A stretch of 6,628 nt of DNA from Alphaproteobacteria bacterium. GTDB taxonomy: Bacteria > Pseudomonadota > Alphaproteobacteria > UBA8366. The DNA is taken from positions 1-6,628 of the forward strand of contig JASLSL010000176.1 of NCBI GenBank assembly GCA_030743445.1, written 5' to 3'. A program made the position numbers and the translations under genes. Below, one piece after another: positions 1 to 6,285 of this stretch (position 1 is the first letter of the stretch; each line of letters starts with the position of its first letter). The notes below the pieces were generated by a model that was not told the origin of the DNA, did no database searches, and saw only the letters and a program-made list of their open reading frames with translations.

Positions 1-134
1 TCGTGACGCCGCCGGATCGCCGGCCGATCGCCGAACAGGAAGTGCCCTTGGTCTCCGCCGCGACCTGGGAAGAAAGCGACATCGAGCGCGAGAAGAAAGG
101 CCGCCGGCGCCTCGTCACCCAGAGCGAAGATTGA
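1..134 (+). CDS. C-terminal end of an unidentified protein (possibly DUF502 family), 5' truncated by window edge
   Basis: The reading frame is open from the window edge (codons in phase with position 3) to a TGA at 132-134, giving the last 43 residues of a protein. The tail is hydrophilic and charged: a Pro/Arg-rich start (TPPDRRP), an acidic patch (TWEESDIERE), then a basic run (KKGRRR) and an acidic end (SED). It contains no membrane segment or catalytic motif, so it looks like a disordered C-terminal tail. It converges on recG and overlaps its 3' end by 20 bp (115-134). From known alphaproteobacterial gene order, a DUF502 membrane protein gene often sits beside recG and has a variable tail after its membrane domain, so that family is my guess. 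The visible sequence alone does not prove it. That the frame is a real gene end is supported only by its orientation, its position and the lack of stops, so it is moderate. Confidence 0.5.
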   Translation, partial: VTPPDRRPIAEQEVPLVSAATWEESDIEREKKGRRRLVTQSED

Positions 135-2196
135 CCACCGCCGCGTCGCGCTCGAAAAGATAGAGCAGGGTTCGAAGCGCCGCGCCGCGCGCGCCCTTGA
201 GTTCCGGATCGCGATCGAGGATCAGCTTGGCGTCGTCGCGCGCCGCCGCCAGCAGTTCCTCGTGCATTGCCAGGTCGGCGAGCCTGAATTCCGGCAGTCC
301 GCTCTGGCGCGTGCCCAACAGCTCGCCGCCGCCGCGCAGGCGCAAATCCTCTTCGGCGATGTGGAAGCCATCCTCGGTTTCGCGCAGGATCTCGAGCCGC
401 GCCTTGGCGGCCTCGGTCAGTGGCGGCGTGTAGATCAACAGGCAAGTCGACTTGTCGCCGCCGCGGCCGATCCGTCCACGCAACTGGTGAAGTTGCGCCA
501 GGCCGAAGCGCTCGGCGTGCTCGACCACCATGATCGTCGCCTCGGGTATGTCGACGCCGACCTCGATCACCGTGGTCGCGACCAGAATGCGGGCCGGACC
601 TTCGGCGAAGCGCGCCATCGCGGCATCCTTCTGGGGTCCCTTCATGCGGCCGTGGACCAACTCCACAACATCGCCGAACCGCGCCTTGAGCTCGCGGTGG
701 CGATCCTCGGCCGCGGCGAGGTCGATGACCTCGGATTCCTCGACCAACGGGCAGACCCAGAAAATCCTAGCCGGACCCTCGAGCGCCCGGGCGACGGCCG
801 AGACGACCTCGTCGAGCCGTTCGGCCGGGACGGTCCGCGTGTCGACCGGCTTACGGCCCGCCGGCTTTTCGGTCAGGCGCGAGGATTCGAGATCGCCGTA
901 TGCCGTCAACAACAACGTCCGCGGAATCGGCGTCGCGGTCATCACCAGGACATCGATGCCCTTGCCCTTGGCCGCGAGGTCGAGCCTTTGGTGGACCCCG
1001 AAGCGATGTTGCTCGTCGATCACCGCCATCATCAAGTTCTTGAACTCGACGGCCTCTTGGAAGAGGGCATGGGTGCCGACGACGATATCGATCGTCCCGT
1101 CCTGGAGGGCGGCGAGAATTTTCTTCCGTGCCGCGCCCTTGTCGCGGCCGGTCAGGATAGCGATGCGGATGCCGCCGGCTTCGGCGAGCGGTTCGATCGT
1201 GGCCAGGTGCTGGCGCGCGAGGATTTCCGTCGGCGCCATCAGGGCCGCCTGGCCGCCGCACTCGACCGCATCCAACATGGCAAAGAGGGCGACCACGGTT
1301 TTGCCGCTGCCGACGTCGCCTTGCAGCAGACGCAACATCGCACCGGCCTCGGCCATGTCCTGGTAGATTTCATCCAGTGCCTGGGTTTGGGAATTCGTGA
1401 GCGTGAAGGGCAGGGCGTCCTGCACCCTGCGCCGCAGCTCCCCACTGCCTTCGATCGTTCGGCCGGGCCGGCGTTTCATGCGGGCACGGATCAATGCCAG
1501 GGCGAGCTGATTCGCCAGCAACTCATCGAAGGCGAGGCGCGCCCGGGCCGGCTCGTCGGGCTCCAACTTGGCGGCGGCGTCGGGCGCGTGCGCCGCGATC
1601 ACCGCATCATGCCAGGAGGGCCATTTCTGTTGTTTCAGATAGGCCCCATCCTGCCATTCGGGCAGGTCGGGCAGGATGTCGAGCGATGCCCGGACCGCCT
1701 TGCCGAGTGTCTTGAGGGTCAATCCGGCGGTCAGCGGGTAGACCGGCTCGACCTTGGGCATGCTCGCGGCTTCCGCCGGCGACAGGATGTAGTCCGGATG
1801 GGTCATCTGCACTTCGTTGCGGTAGTGCTCGATGGTGCCGCTGATGACCCGTTCCTCGCCCTCGGGCAGCTCGCGCCGCAGGTAATCCTCCCTGGCGTGG
1901 AAGAAAATCAGGGTGAGCTTACCGCTCGCGTTGCTGCAGCGGACCCGGTAGGGCCGACGGGAATGGCCGGACGGTACGTGCTTCTCGACCGTGACGGTCA
2001 GGGTCACGATGCGTCCCGCCGGGGCGTCCTTGATTCCGGGCGAGAAGCTGCGGTCGACGATCTCGCGCGGCAGGTGCCAGATCAGGTCCACCACGTTGGG
2101 TCCCGCGACCCGTTCGATCAGCTTGGCGATGCGCGGGCCGATCCCTTTCAGGTTCGTCACCGGTTTGAACAAGGGGAACAAGATTTCCGGTCGCAC
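115..2196 (-). CDS. recG: ATP-dependent DNA helicase RecG
   Basis: RecG is a monomeric double-stranded DNA translocase (superfamily 2) that reverses stalled replication forks and branch-migrates Holliday junctions and R/D-loops in the cytoplasm. The product is 693 residues, the same length as E. coli RecG. The N-terminal part (about 1-150) carries an HhH-like stretch (LKGIGPRIAKLIERV, 16-30) and the OB-fold wedge that splits branched DNA. The motor follows: Walker A GDVGSGKT at 293-300 (K299), motif Ia APTEILARQH at 321-330, Walker B box DEQH at 394-397, motif III TATPIPRT at 420-427, and motif VI QLHQLRGRIGRGG at 568-580. The TRG-type region RGGGELLGTRQSGLPEF is at 621-637. All motifs are intact and no frameshift is seen. 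The start is GTG at 2196-2194, with AAAGGG (minus strand, 2207-2202) five bases upstream, and the N-terminus (RPEILFPLF) fits alphaproteobacterial RecG. It is transcribed divergently from sdhE-mfd. Its last 20 bp overlap the convergent upstream gene. Confidence 0.97.
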   Translation of the reverse strand: MRPEILFPLFKPVTNLKGIGPRIAKLIERVAGPNVVDLIWHLPREIVDRSFSPGIKDAPAGRIVTLTVTVEKHVPSGHSRRPYRVRCSNASGKLTLIFFHAREDYLRRELPEGEERVISGTIEHYRNEVQMTHPDYILSPAEAASMPKVEPVYPLTAGLTLKTLGKAVRASLDILPDLPEWQDGAYLKQQKWPSWHDAVIAAHAPDAAAKLEPDEPARARLAFDELLANQLALALIRARMKRRPGRTIEGSGELRRRVQDALPFTLTNSQTQALDEIYQDMAEAGAMLRLLQGDVGSGKTVVALFAMLDAVECGGQAALMAPTEILARQHLATIEPLAEAGGIRIAILTGRDKGAARKKILAALQDGTIDIVVGTHALFQEAVEFKNLMMAVIDEQHRFGVHQRLDLAAKGKGIDVLVMTATPIPRTLLLTAYGDLESSRLTEKPAGRKPVDTRTVPAERLDEVVSAVARALEGPARIFWVCPLVEESEVIDLAAAEDRHRELKARFGDVVELVHGRMKGPQKDAAMARFAEGPARILVATTVIEVGVDIPEATIMVVEHAERFGLAQLHQLRGRIGRGGDKSTCLLIYTPPLTEAAKARLEILRETEDGFHIAEEDLRLRGGGELLGTRQSGLPEFRLADLAMHEELLAAARDDAKLILDRDPELKGARGAALRTLLYLFERDAAVVNLRSG

Positions 2197-2229
2197 GGGG
2201 ACCCTTTGAAGAAGCGTTGCGGTCGTCCG

Positions 2230-2257
2230 AGTTTACCCGACCCGTGGCCGCACGCAA
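2230..2257 (-). promoter_or_regulatory. possible recG promoter
   Basis: Read on the minus strand, TTGCGT (2257-2252) and TAAACT (2235-2230) are separated by 16 bp and match the sigma-70 boxes at 3/6 and 4/6 positions. A transcript would start near 2223 and leave a leader of about 25 nt before the recG GTG. TTGATT (2261-2256) is an alternative -35 but needs a 20-bp spacer. The match is weak, and placement in the only gap upstream of recG is the main support. Confidence 0.27.
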
Positions 2258-2283
2258 TCAACCTCGGCAGCCGGCATAGGCGG

Positions 2284-2311
2284 TTTGCTGGCGACCGGAC
2301 GGGGCTATATC
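2284..2311 (+). promoter_or_regulatory. possible sdhE-mfd promoter
   Basis: CTATAT at 2305-2310 exactly matches the -10 element of the alphaproteobacterial housekeeping consensus described for rhizobia (CTTGAC-N17-CTATAT). The -35 side is poor: TTTGCT or TTGCTG around 2284-2290, with a 15-16 bp spacer. Transcription would start near 2317, giving a leader of roughly 15-20 nt before the sdhE ATG. No other start-like element lies between recG and sdhE. It would drive sdhE and mfd together. Confidence 0.4.
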
Positions 2312-2324
2312 CTGCCACCACACC

Positions 2325-2328
2325 GGAG
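2325..2328 (+). promoter_or_regulatory. ribosome binding site of sdhE
   Basis: GGAG lies five bases before the ATG at 2334. This fixes the sdhE start and agrees with the usual N-terminus of the family, which begins shortly before the first Arg-rich helix. Confidence 0.6.
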
Positions 2329-2333
2329 CAGCC

Positions 2334-2606
2334 ATGGCCGATCGCGAAGAAGAACTGGATGTCCGCCGCAAGCGTCTGCAGTTTCGAAGCTGGCATCGCG
2401 GCATCCGCGAGCTCGACTTGCTGACCGGGCCCTTTGCGGATCGCTACGTGCCGGGTTTCACGGCGGAACAACTCGACGAATTCGAGGCGTTGCTCCTTCA
2501 AAGCGATCCGGATATCTACAACTGGCTGGTCGGCCACGAGCCGATCCCCGAGGCGTTCGACAACGAAATCGTCGGATTGATGAAGAACTTTATCCAGGAC
2601 TCCTGA
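2334..2606 (+). CDS. sdhE: FAD assembly factor SdhE (DUF339/CptB/YgfY family; succinate dehydrogenase assembly factor)
   Basis: SdhE is a small cytoplasmic protein that promotes covalent attachment of FAD to the SdhA subunit of succinate dehydrogenase (and to fumarate reductase in some bacteria); its mitochondrial counterpart is SDHAF2/Sdh5. The product is 90 residues, normal for the family. It shows the hallmarks in order: an N-terminal basic helix (RRKRLQFRSWHRG, 11-23), the conserved RGxxE signature as R22-G23-I-R-E26 followed by LD, and the later D-P-D-x-Y-x-W-L segment (58-65) of the five-helix fold. It has no signal peptide or membrane segment. It starts at ATG 2334 behind GGAG and ends five bases before mfd, so the two are almost certainly cotranscribed and probably translationally coupled. 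No sdh genes are in the window, so the link to succinate dehydrogenase comes from family knowledge. Confidence 0.95.
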   Translation: MADREEELDVRRKRLQFRSWHRGIRELDLLTGPFADRYVPGFTAEQLDEFEALLLQSDPDIYNWLVGHEPIPEAFDNEIVGLMKNFIQDS

Positions 2607-2611
2607 AAGGC
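2596..2611 (+). promoter_or_regulatory. ribosome binding region of mfd, overlapping the sdhE stop
   Basis: Two purine-rich candidates precede the mfd GTG at 2612. AGGA (2596-2599) lies inside the last codons of sdhE with a long 12-base spacer. GAAAGG (2605-2610) overlaps the sdhE stop but leaves only one base before GTG. Neither spacing is ideal. With a 5-bp gap between the genes, this suggests that ribosomes ending sdhE re-start on mfd. Confidence 0.4.
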
Positions 2612-5600
2612 GTGATCGCGCTCAACGACCATCTCGAGGCGCCGGGCCGGACGACCATCGCCGGCGTGCCCGAAGGCCACGACGCATTCCTGCTGGCAGA
2701 GGCCGGGGCGGAGCGCCTGGTGCTCCATGTCTGCCGCGACGATGCGCGGCTCCAGGCGCTCTCGAACGCGATCGGATTTTTCGCACCGACGCTCGAGACC
2801 CTGTCCCTGCCGGCCTGGGATTGCCTGCCCTACGACCGGGTGTCGCCGAACGCGGAGATCGTCGCCCGCCGGCTGGCGGCGCTCACCCGGCTTGCCGATG
2901 CACCGCCCGAGGCCGGCGTCGTGCTGACCACGGTCGCGGCGATCCTGCAGCGCATACCCCCGCGCGAGGTGTTCACGGACACGATGCTCACGGGCAAGGT
3001 CGGCGAGCCGATCGCGCAGGAGGATTTCCAGGATTACTTCGTCCACAACGGCTATCGGCGGGCGGCGACGGTTCGCGAGCCGGGCGAATACGCGCTGCGC
3101 GGCGGGATCATCGACGTCTATCCGCCGGGTGTGGCTGAGCCCTTCCGGCTCGACTTCTTTGGCGACGAGCTGGAGAGCGTGCGTGCCTTCGACGCGATGA
3201 CCCAGCGGTCCAGCGAGAAGTTGGACGGCTTCGTGCTCGGCCCGGTCAGCGAGGTGATGCTCGACGACGATGCGGTCGATTGGTTCCGCGAGGCCTATCG
3301 CCGCATGTTCGGGCCGCCCGCCGGCAACGATCCGCTCTACGAGGCGATCAGCGCGCGACGCCGCCACGCGGGGATGGAACACTGGCTGGCCCTGTTCCAT
3401 GAGCGGCTGGAAACCCTGTTCGACTATCTGCCCGAGGCGGCGGTCACCCTCGACCATCAGGCCGACGAGGCAAGCGCCGCGCGCCACGAGCTGATCGCCG
3501 AGCACTACGAGGCGCGGCGGGAGATGCTACCCAAAACCCAACGCGACGCGGAACGCGAGGAGGTGGCGATCTACAAGCCGACGCCGCCGGAGATGCTGTA
3601 TCTCGCTCCTGACGAATGGAATGAGTGTCTGGCGCTGCGGCCGATCGCCGCGTTCCACACTTTCGATGCACCCGAGACGGCAGGCCCGGTTGTCGATGCG
3701 GGCGGACGTCGCGTGCGGGACTTCGCCGAGGCGCGGCACCGCCAAGACGTCAACCTGTTCGACGTGGTGCGCGATCGCCTGGCGGCCGAGACCGGTCGCC
3801 ATATCCTGGTGTTCGGCCACAGCGCCGGTTCGCGCGACCGGCTTGGCGGATTGCTGCAAGAGCACGGCGTTACCGGCGCCATTACCGTCGAAAGCTGGGC
3901 CGAGGCCTTGGAGCGGCCCGCGGGCACGGTGCTGTTGGTCGCCCTCGACATCGACCATGGTTTCGAGACCGACGCCTGCCTCGCGATCAGCGAGCAGGAC
4001 ATTCTCGGCGACCGGATCGCCCGGCCGTCCCGGGGCCGGCGCCGCGCCGAGCAGTTCATCACCGAGGTCTCGAGCCTCAGCGAAGGTGACTTCGTGGTCC
4101 ACATCGATCACGGCATTGGCCAGTACGACAGGCTCGAAGCGATCGACGTCTTGGGCGCGCCGCACGACTGCTTGACCGTGCATTACGCCGGCGGCGACCG
4201 GCTTTACGTCCCGGTCGAGAACATCGACGTGTTGTCGCGCTATGGCTCGGAAGAGTCGGAGGCGCAGCTCGACCGGCTCGGCGCGCCGGCCTGGCAGGCG
4301 CGCAAGGCGCGGGTCAAGGAACGCATCCGCGACATCGCCCAGTCGCTCCTGAAGACCGCGGCCGAGCGCGCGATGCGCCAGGGCGAACGACTGACGCCGG
4401 AAGAGGCGGGCGCGTACGGGGAATTCTGCGCCGCCTTTGCATGGGCCGAGACCGAGGACCAGATGCGGGCGATCGAGGACGTGGTTGACGATCTCGCCTC
4501 GGGGCGGCCGATGGATCGGCTGATCTGCGGCGATGTCGGGTTCGGCAAGACAGAGGTCGCGCTGCGCGCCGCCTTCATCGCCGCAATGGAAGGCCGCCAG
4601 GTCGCGATCGTGGTGCCGACGACGCTGCTCGCACGCCAGCACTACCAGACCTTCGTCGAGCGCTTCCAGGGGTTGCCGCTGAATGTCGAACAGCTCTCGC
4701 GCCTGGTCACTCAACGCAAGTCGACCGACATCAAGGTCGGCCTCGCCGATGGCTCGGTCGATATCGTGATCGGGACCCACACGCTGCTCGGCAAGGGGAT
4801 CGAGTTCGCCAATCTGGGCCTTCTCGTGGTCGACGAGGAACAGCACTTCGGCGTCACCCAGAAAGAGCGGCTGAAACAACTGCGCGCCGACGTCCACGTG
4901 CTGACGCTGACGGCGACACCGATCCCGCGCACCTTGCAAATGGCGCTCACCGGGGTGAAGGAGATGAGCATCATCGCCAGCCCGCCGGTCGACCGGTTGG
5001 CGGTTCGGACCTTCGTCCTGCCCTACGATCCGGTCGTGGTGCGCGAGGCGATCCTGCGCGAGCGGTTCCGCGGCGGCAAGACCTTCTATGTCTGCCCGCG
5101 CATCACCGATCTCGCGCGGATGCACGAGCGCATCACCGAGCTGATCCCGGAAATCAAGATCGCGGTCGCCCACGGTCGGATGGCGACCAAGGAACTCGAG
5201 GAAGTGATGACCGGGTTCGTCGACGGCGCGTACGACGTTCTGCTCTGCACCCAGATTATCGAGGCCGGGCTCGATATCCCGAGCGCCAACACCATGATCG
5301 TCCACCGCGCCGACCGGTTCGGGCTCGGCCAGCTCTATCAGCTGCGCGGACGCATCGGACGCTCGAAGGCGCGCGCCTATGCCTACCTCACGCTACCGCC
5401 GGGCCACGCGCCGAGCCCGGCCGCCGAACGCCGGCTCGAGGTCATGCAGGCGCTCGACACCCTCGGCGCCGGATTTTCCCTCGCGAGTCACGATCTCGAC
5501 ATACGTGGTGCCGGCAATCTGCTCGGCGAGGAGCAGTCCGGGCACATCCGCGAGGTCGGGGTCGAGCTCTACCAGCATCTGTTGGAAGAGACGGTGGCCG

Positions 5601-6091
5601 AACTGCGCGGTGGCGACGACGGCAGCAAGGCGGAGGAAGGATGGACGCCGCAGATCGCGATCGGCACCTCGGTGCTGATCCCGGAGCCCTATGTCGCCGA
5701 TCTCTCGGTCCGGCTCGGGCTCTACCGCCGGCTTTCGCTGCTCGTCGATCCGGCCGAGATCGAGGCCTTCGCCGCCGAGTTGATCGACCGGTTCGGACCG
5801 CTGCCGGAGGAGGTCGAGAACCTGCTGGAGGTGATCGCGATCAAGCGGCTGTGCCGCCAGGCGGGGGTCGAGAAGATCGACGCCGGCCCCAAGGGCGCGA
5901 CGCTGGCGTTCCGCAACAACGCGCCGCCCAATCTCGATCGGTTGATCGGGTTTATTCAACAGCGGCCCTATGCAATCAAGCTCAGGCCCGACGACCAAAC
6001 CTTGGTCTACATGGAGGACTGGGAAGGCCCGCAAACCCGGCTCAAGGGCGTCCACCGGCTGATGGCGGAGTTGGCGACGTTGGGCGCGTGA
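2612..6091 (+). CDS. mfd: transcription-repair coupling factor Mfd
   Basis: Mfd is an ATP-driven DNA translocase that binds RNA polymerase stalled at a lesion, pushes it off, and recruits UvrA for nucleotide excision repair. The product is 1159 residues from this start (E. coli Mfd is 1148). Domains in order: a UvrB-like module (about 15-310) with PAWDCLPYD, then REPGEYALRGGIIDVYPPG from residue 155; the CarD-like RNA polymerase interaction domain (about 485-560, with D493-FVVHIDHGIG); the motor with Walker A GDVGFGKT at 640-647 (K646), DEEQ at 741-744, TATPIPRT at 767-774 and QLYQLRGRIGR at 907-917; the TRG motif (HDLDIRGAGNLLGEEQSG, 960-977); and the C-terminal autoinhibitory D7 (about 1010-1140). 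The frame is open further upstream, but that part overlaps sdhE and is unlike Mfd. GTG 2612 places the conserved AGVPEG at residues 17-22, as in relatives. All catalytic motifs are intact. Confidence 0.97.
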   Translation: MIALNDHLEAPGRTTIAGVPEGHDAFLLAEAGAERLVLHVCRDDARLQALSNAIGFFAPTLETLSLPAWDCLPYDRVSPNAEIVARRLAALTRLADAPPEAGVVLTTVAAILQRIPPREVFTDTMLTGKVGEPIAQEDFQDYFVHNGYRRAATVREPGEYALRGGIIDVYPPGVAEPFRLDFFGDELESVRAFDAMTQRSSEKLDGFVLGPVSEVMLDDDAVDWFREAYRRMFGPPAGNDPLYEAISARRRHAGMEHWLALFHERLETLFDYLPEAAVTLDHQADEASAARHELIAEHYEARREMLPKTQRDAEREEVAIYKPTPPEMLYLAPDEWNECLALRPIAAFHTFDAPETAGPVVDAGGRRVRDFAEARHRQDVNLFDVVRDRLAAETGRHILVFGHSAGSRDRLGGLLQEHGVTGAITVESWAEALERPAGTVLLVALDIDHGFETDACLAISEQDILGDRIARPSRGRRRAEQFITEVSSLSEGDFVVHIDHGIGQYDRLEAIDVLGAPHDCLTVHYAGGDRLYVPVENIDVLSRYGSEESEAQLDRLGAPAWQARKARVKERIRDIAQSLLKTAAERAMRQGERLTPEEAGAYGEFCAAFAWAETEDQMRAIEDVVDDLASGRPMDRLICGDVGFGKTEVALRAAFIAAMEGRQVAIVVPTTLLARQHYQTFVERFQGLPLNVEQLSRLVTQRKSTDIKVGLADGSVDIVIGTHTLLGKGIEFANLGLLVVDEEQHFGVTQKERLKQLRADVHVLTLTATPIPRTLQMALTGVKEMSIIASPPVDRLAVRTFVLPYDPVVVREAILRERFRGGKTFYVCPRITDLARMHERITELIPEIKIAVAHGRMATKELEEVMTGFVDGAYDVLLCTQIIEAGLDIPSANTMIVHRADRFGLGQLYQLRGRIGRSKARAYAYLTLPPGHAPSPAAERRLEVMQALDTLGAGFSLASHDLDIRGAGNLLGEEQSGHIREVGVELYQHLLEETVAELRGGDDGSKAEEGWTPQIAIGTSVLIPEPYVADLSVRLGLYRRLSLLVDPAEIEAFAAELIDRFGPLPEEVENLLEVIAIKRLCRQAGVEKIDAGPKGATLAFRNNAPPNLDRLIGFIQQRPYAIKLRPDDQTLVYMEDWEGPQTRLKGVHRLMAELATLGA

Positions 6092-6107
6092 GCAATTAAA
6101 TACACGC

Positions 6108-6144
6108 AAATTCGGGGAGGCGATTTCTGCCCTTCCGAATTTTT
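6108..6144 (+). terminator. intrinsic (Rho-independent) terminator of sdhE-mfd
   Basis: A 14-bp imperfect stem is formed by 6108-6121 (AAATTCGGGGAGGC) and 6129-6142 (GCCCTTCCGAATTT), with a 7-base loop (6122-6128). By hand pairing there are 11 Watson-Crick pairs, two G-U pairs and one A-C mismatch. A run of five T ends the right arm and runs past it (6140-6144). It begins 16 bp after the mfd stop, as expected for the end of the operon. The left flank is AT-rich but lacks a clean T tract on the other strand, so bidirectional action is doubtful. Confidence 0.8.
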
Positions 6145-6150
6145 GGATCG

Positions 6151-6179
6151 TTGACCAGCAAGTGCCATACATCTACCAA
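6151..6179 (+). promoter_or_regulatory. weak candidate promoter for the MORN-protein gene
   Basis: TTGACC (6151-6156) matches five of six bases of the -35 consensus. At 17 bp spacing it is followed by TACCAA (6174-6179), which matches only three of six -10 positions. It lies just after the mfd terminator, where a promoter for the next gene is needed, and the first copy of the direct repeat sits in its spacer. The poor -10 keeps confidence low. If used, it would give a leader of about 100 nt containing the palindrome. Confidence 0.25.
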
Positions 6180-6203
6180 AATCAGTTCAATGCCGTACAT
6201 CTA
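6163..6203 (+). repeat. 13-bp direct repeat, two copies 28 bp apart
   Basis: TGCCATACATCTA (6163-6175) recurs as TGCCGTACATCTA (6191-6203), 12 of 13 bases identical, with start-to-start distance 28 bp and a 15-bp AT-rich spacer. It lies in non-coding DNA between the mfd terminator and the next gene. It could be a pair of regulator binding sites or a remnant of a local duplication; the sequence does not decide. Confidence 0.6.
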
Positions 6204-6227
6204 TGCGAACTCATCGCTTTCAATTCG

Positions 6228-6248
6228 TGCCGGAGTTCAACTCCGGCA
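6228..6248. repeat. 21-bp perfect palindrome upstream of the MORN-protein gene
   Basis: Two 10-base arms, TGCCGGAGTT (6228-6237) and AACTCCGGCA (6239-6248), are exact reverse complements around a single C at 6238. In RNA this folds to a 9-bp hairpin with a 3-base loop. No T run follows, so it is not a standard terminator. It ends 37 bp before the ATG at 6286. Candidate roles are an operator for a dimeric repressor, an mRNA leader hairpin, or a single copy of a dispersed palindromic element. Confidence 0.75.
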
Positions 6249-6269
6249 GGGTTTCAGGCGACAATTGTC

Positions 6270-6276
6270 GGAAGGA
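6270..6276 (+). promoter_or_regulatory. ribosome binding site of the MORN-protein gene
   Basis: GGAAGGA contains the strong core AAGGA (6272-6276), nine bases before the ATG at 6286. It selects this ATG over the in-frame ATG three codons later. Confidence 0.6.
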
Positions 6277-6285
6277 AGACTGGCG

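Noticed and set aside
2167..2179. GAAC-N5-GAAC near the recG start, resembling an alphaproteobacterial SOS box
   Set aside because: The LexA site of this group needs a 7-base spacer. Here the spacer is 5, and the repeat lies within codons for LFPLFK of RecG, which explains it.
262..2424. Plus-strand open frame of 720 codons running antisense to recG and into sdhE
   Set aside because: It mirrors the recG codons in a GC-rich genome. The translation is rich in Arg, Gly, Asp and Gln with no recognisable domain, and RecG on the other strand is complete.
2285..2611. Upstream extension of the mfd frame to position 2285
   Set aside because: It would overlap almost all of sdhE, encodes Arg-rich sequence unlike Mfd, and has no start with a ribosome site. 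GTG 2612 fits the family N-terminus.
3527..5305. Minus-strand open frame of 592 codons inside mfd
   Set aside because: It is a GC-driven shadow of mfd with low-complexity composition (Asp, Arg, Leu, His) and no domain or ribosome site. Mfd motifs cover the same DNA.
6228..6248. The palindrome as a second terminator
   Set aside because: It is followed by CAGG or GGGTTTC-like sequence and not a T run on either strand, and a good terminator already lies at 6108-6144.
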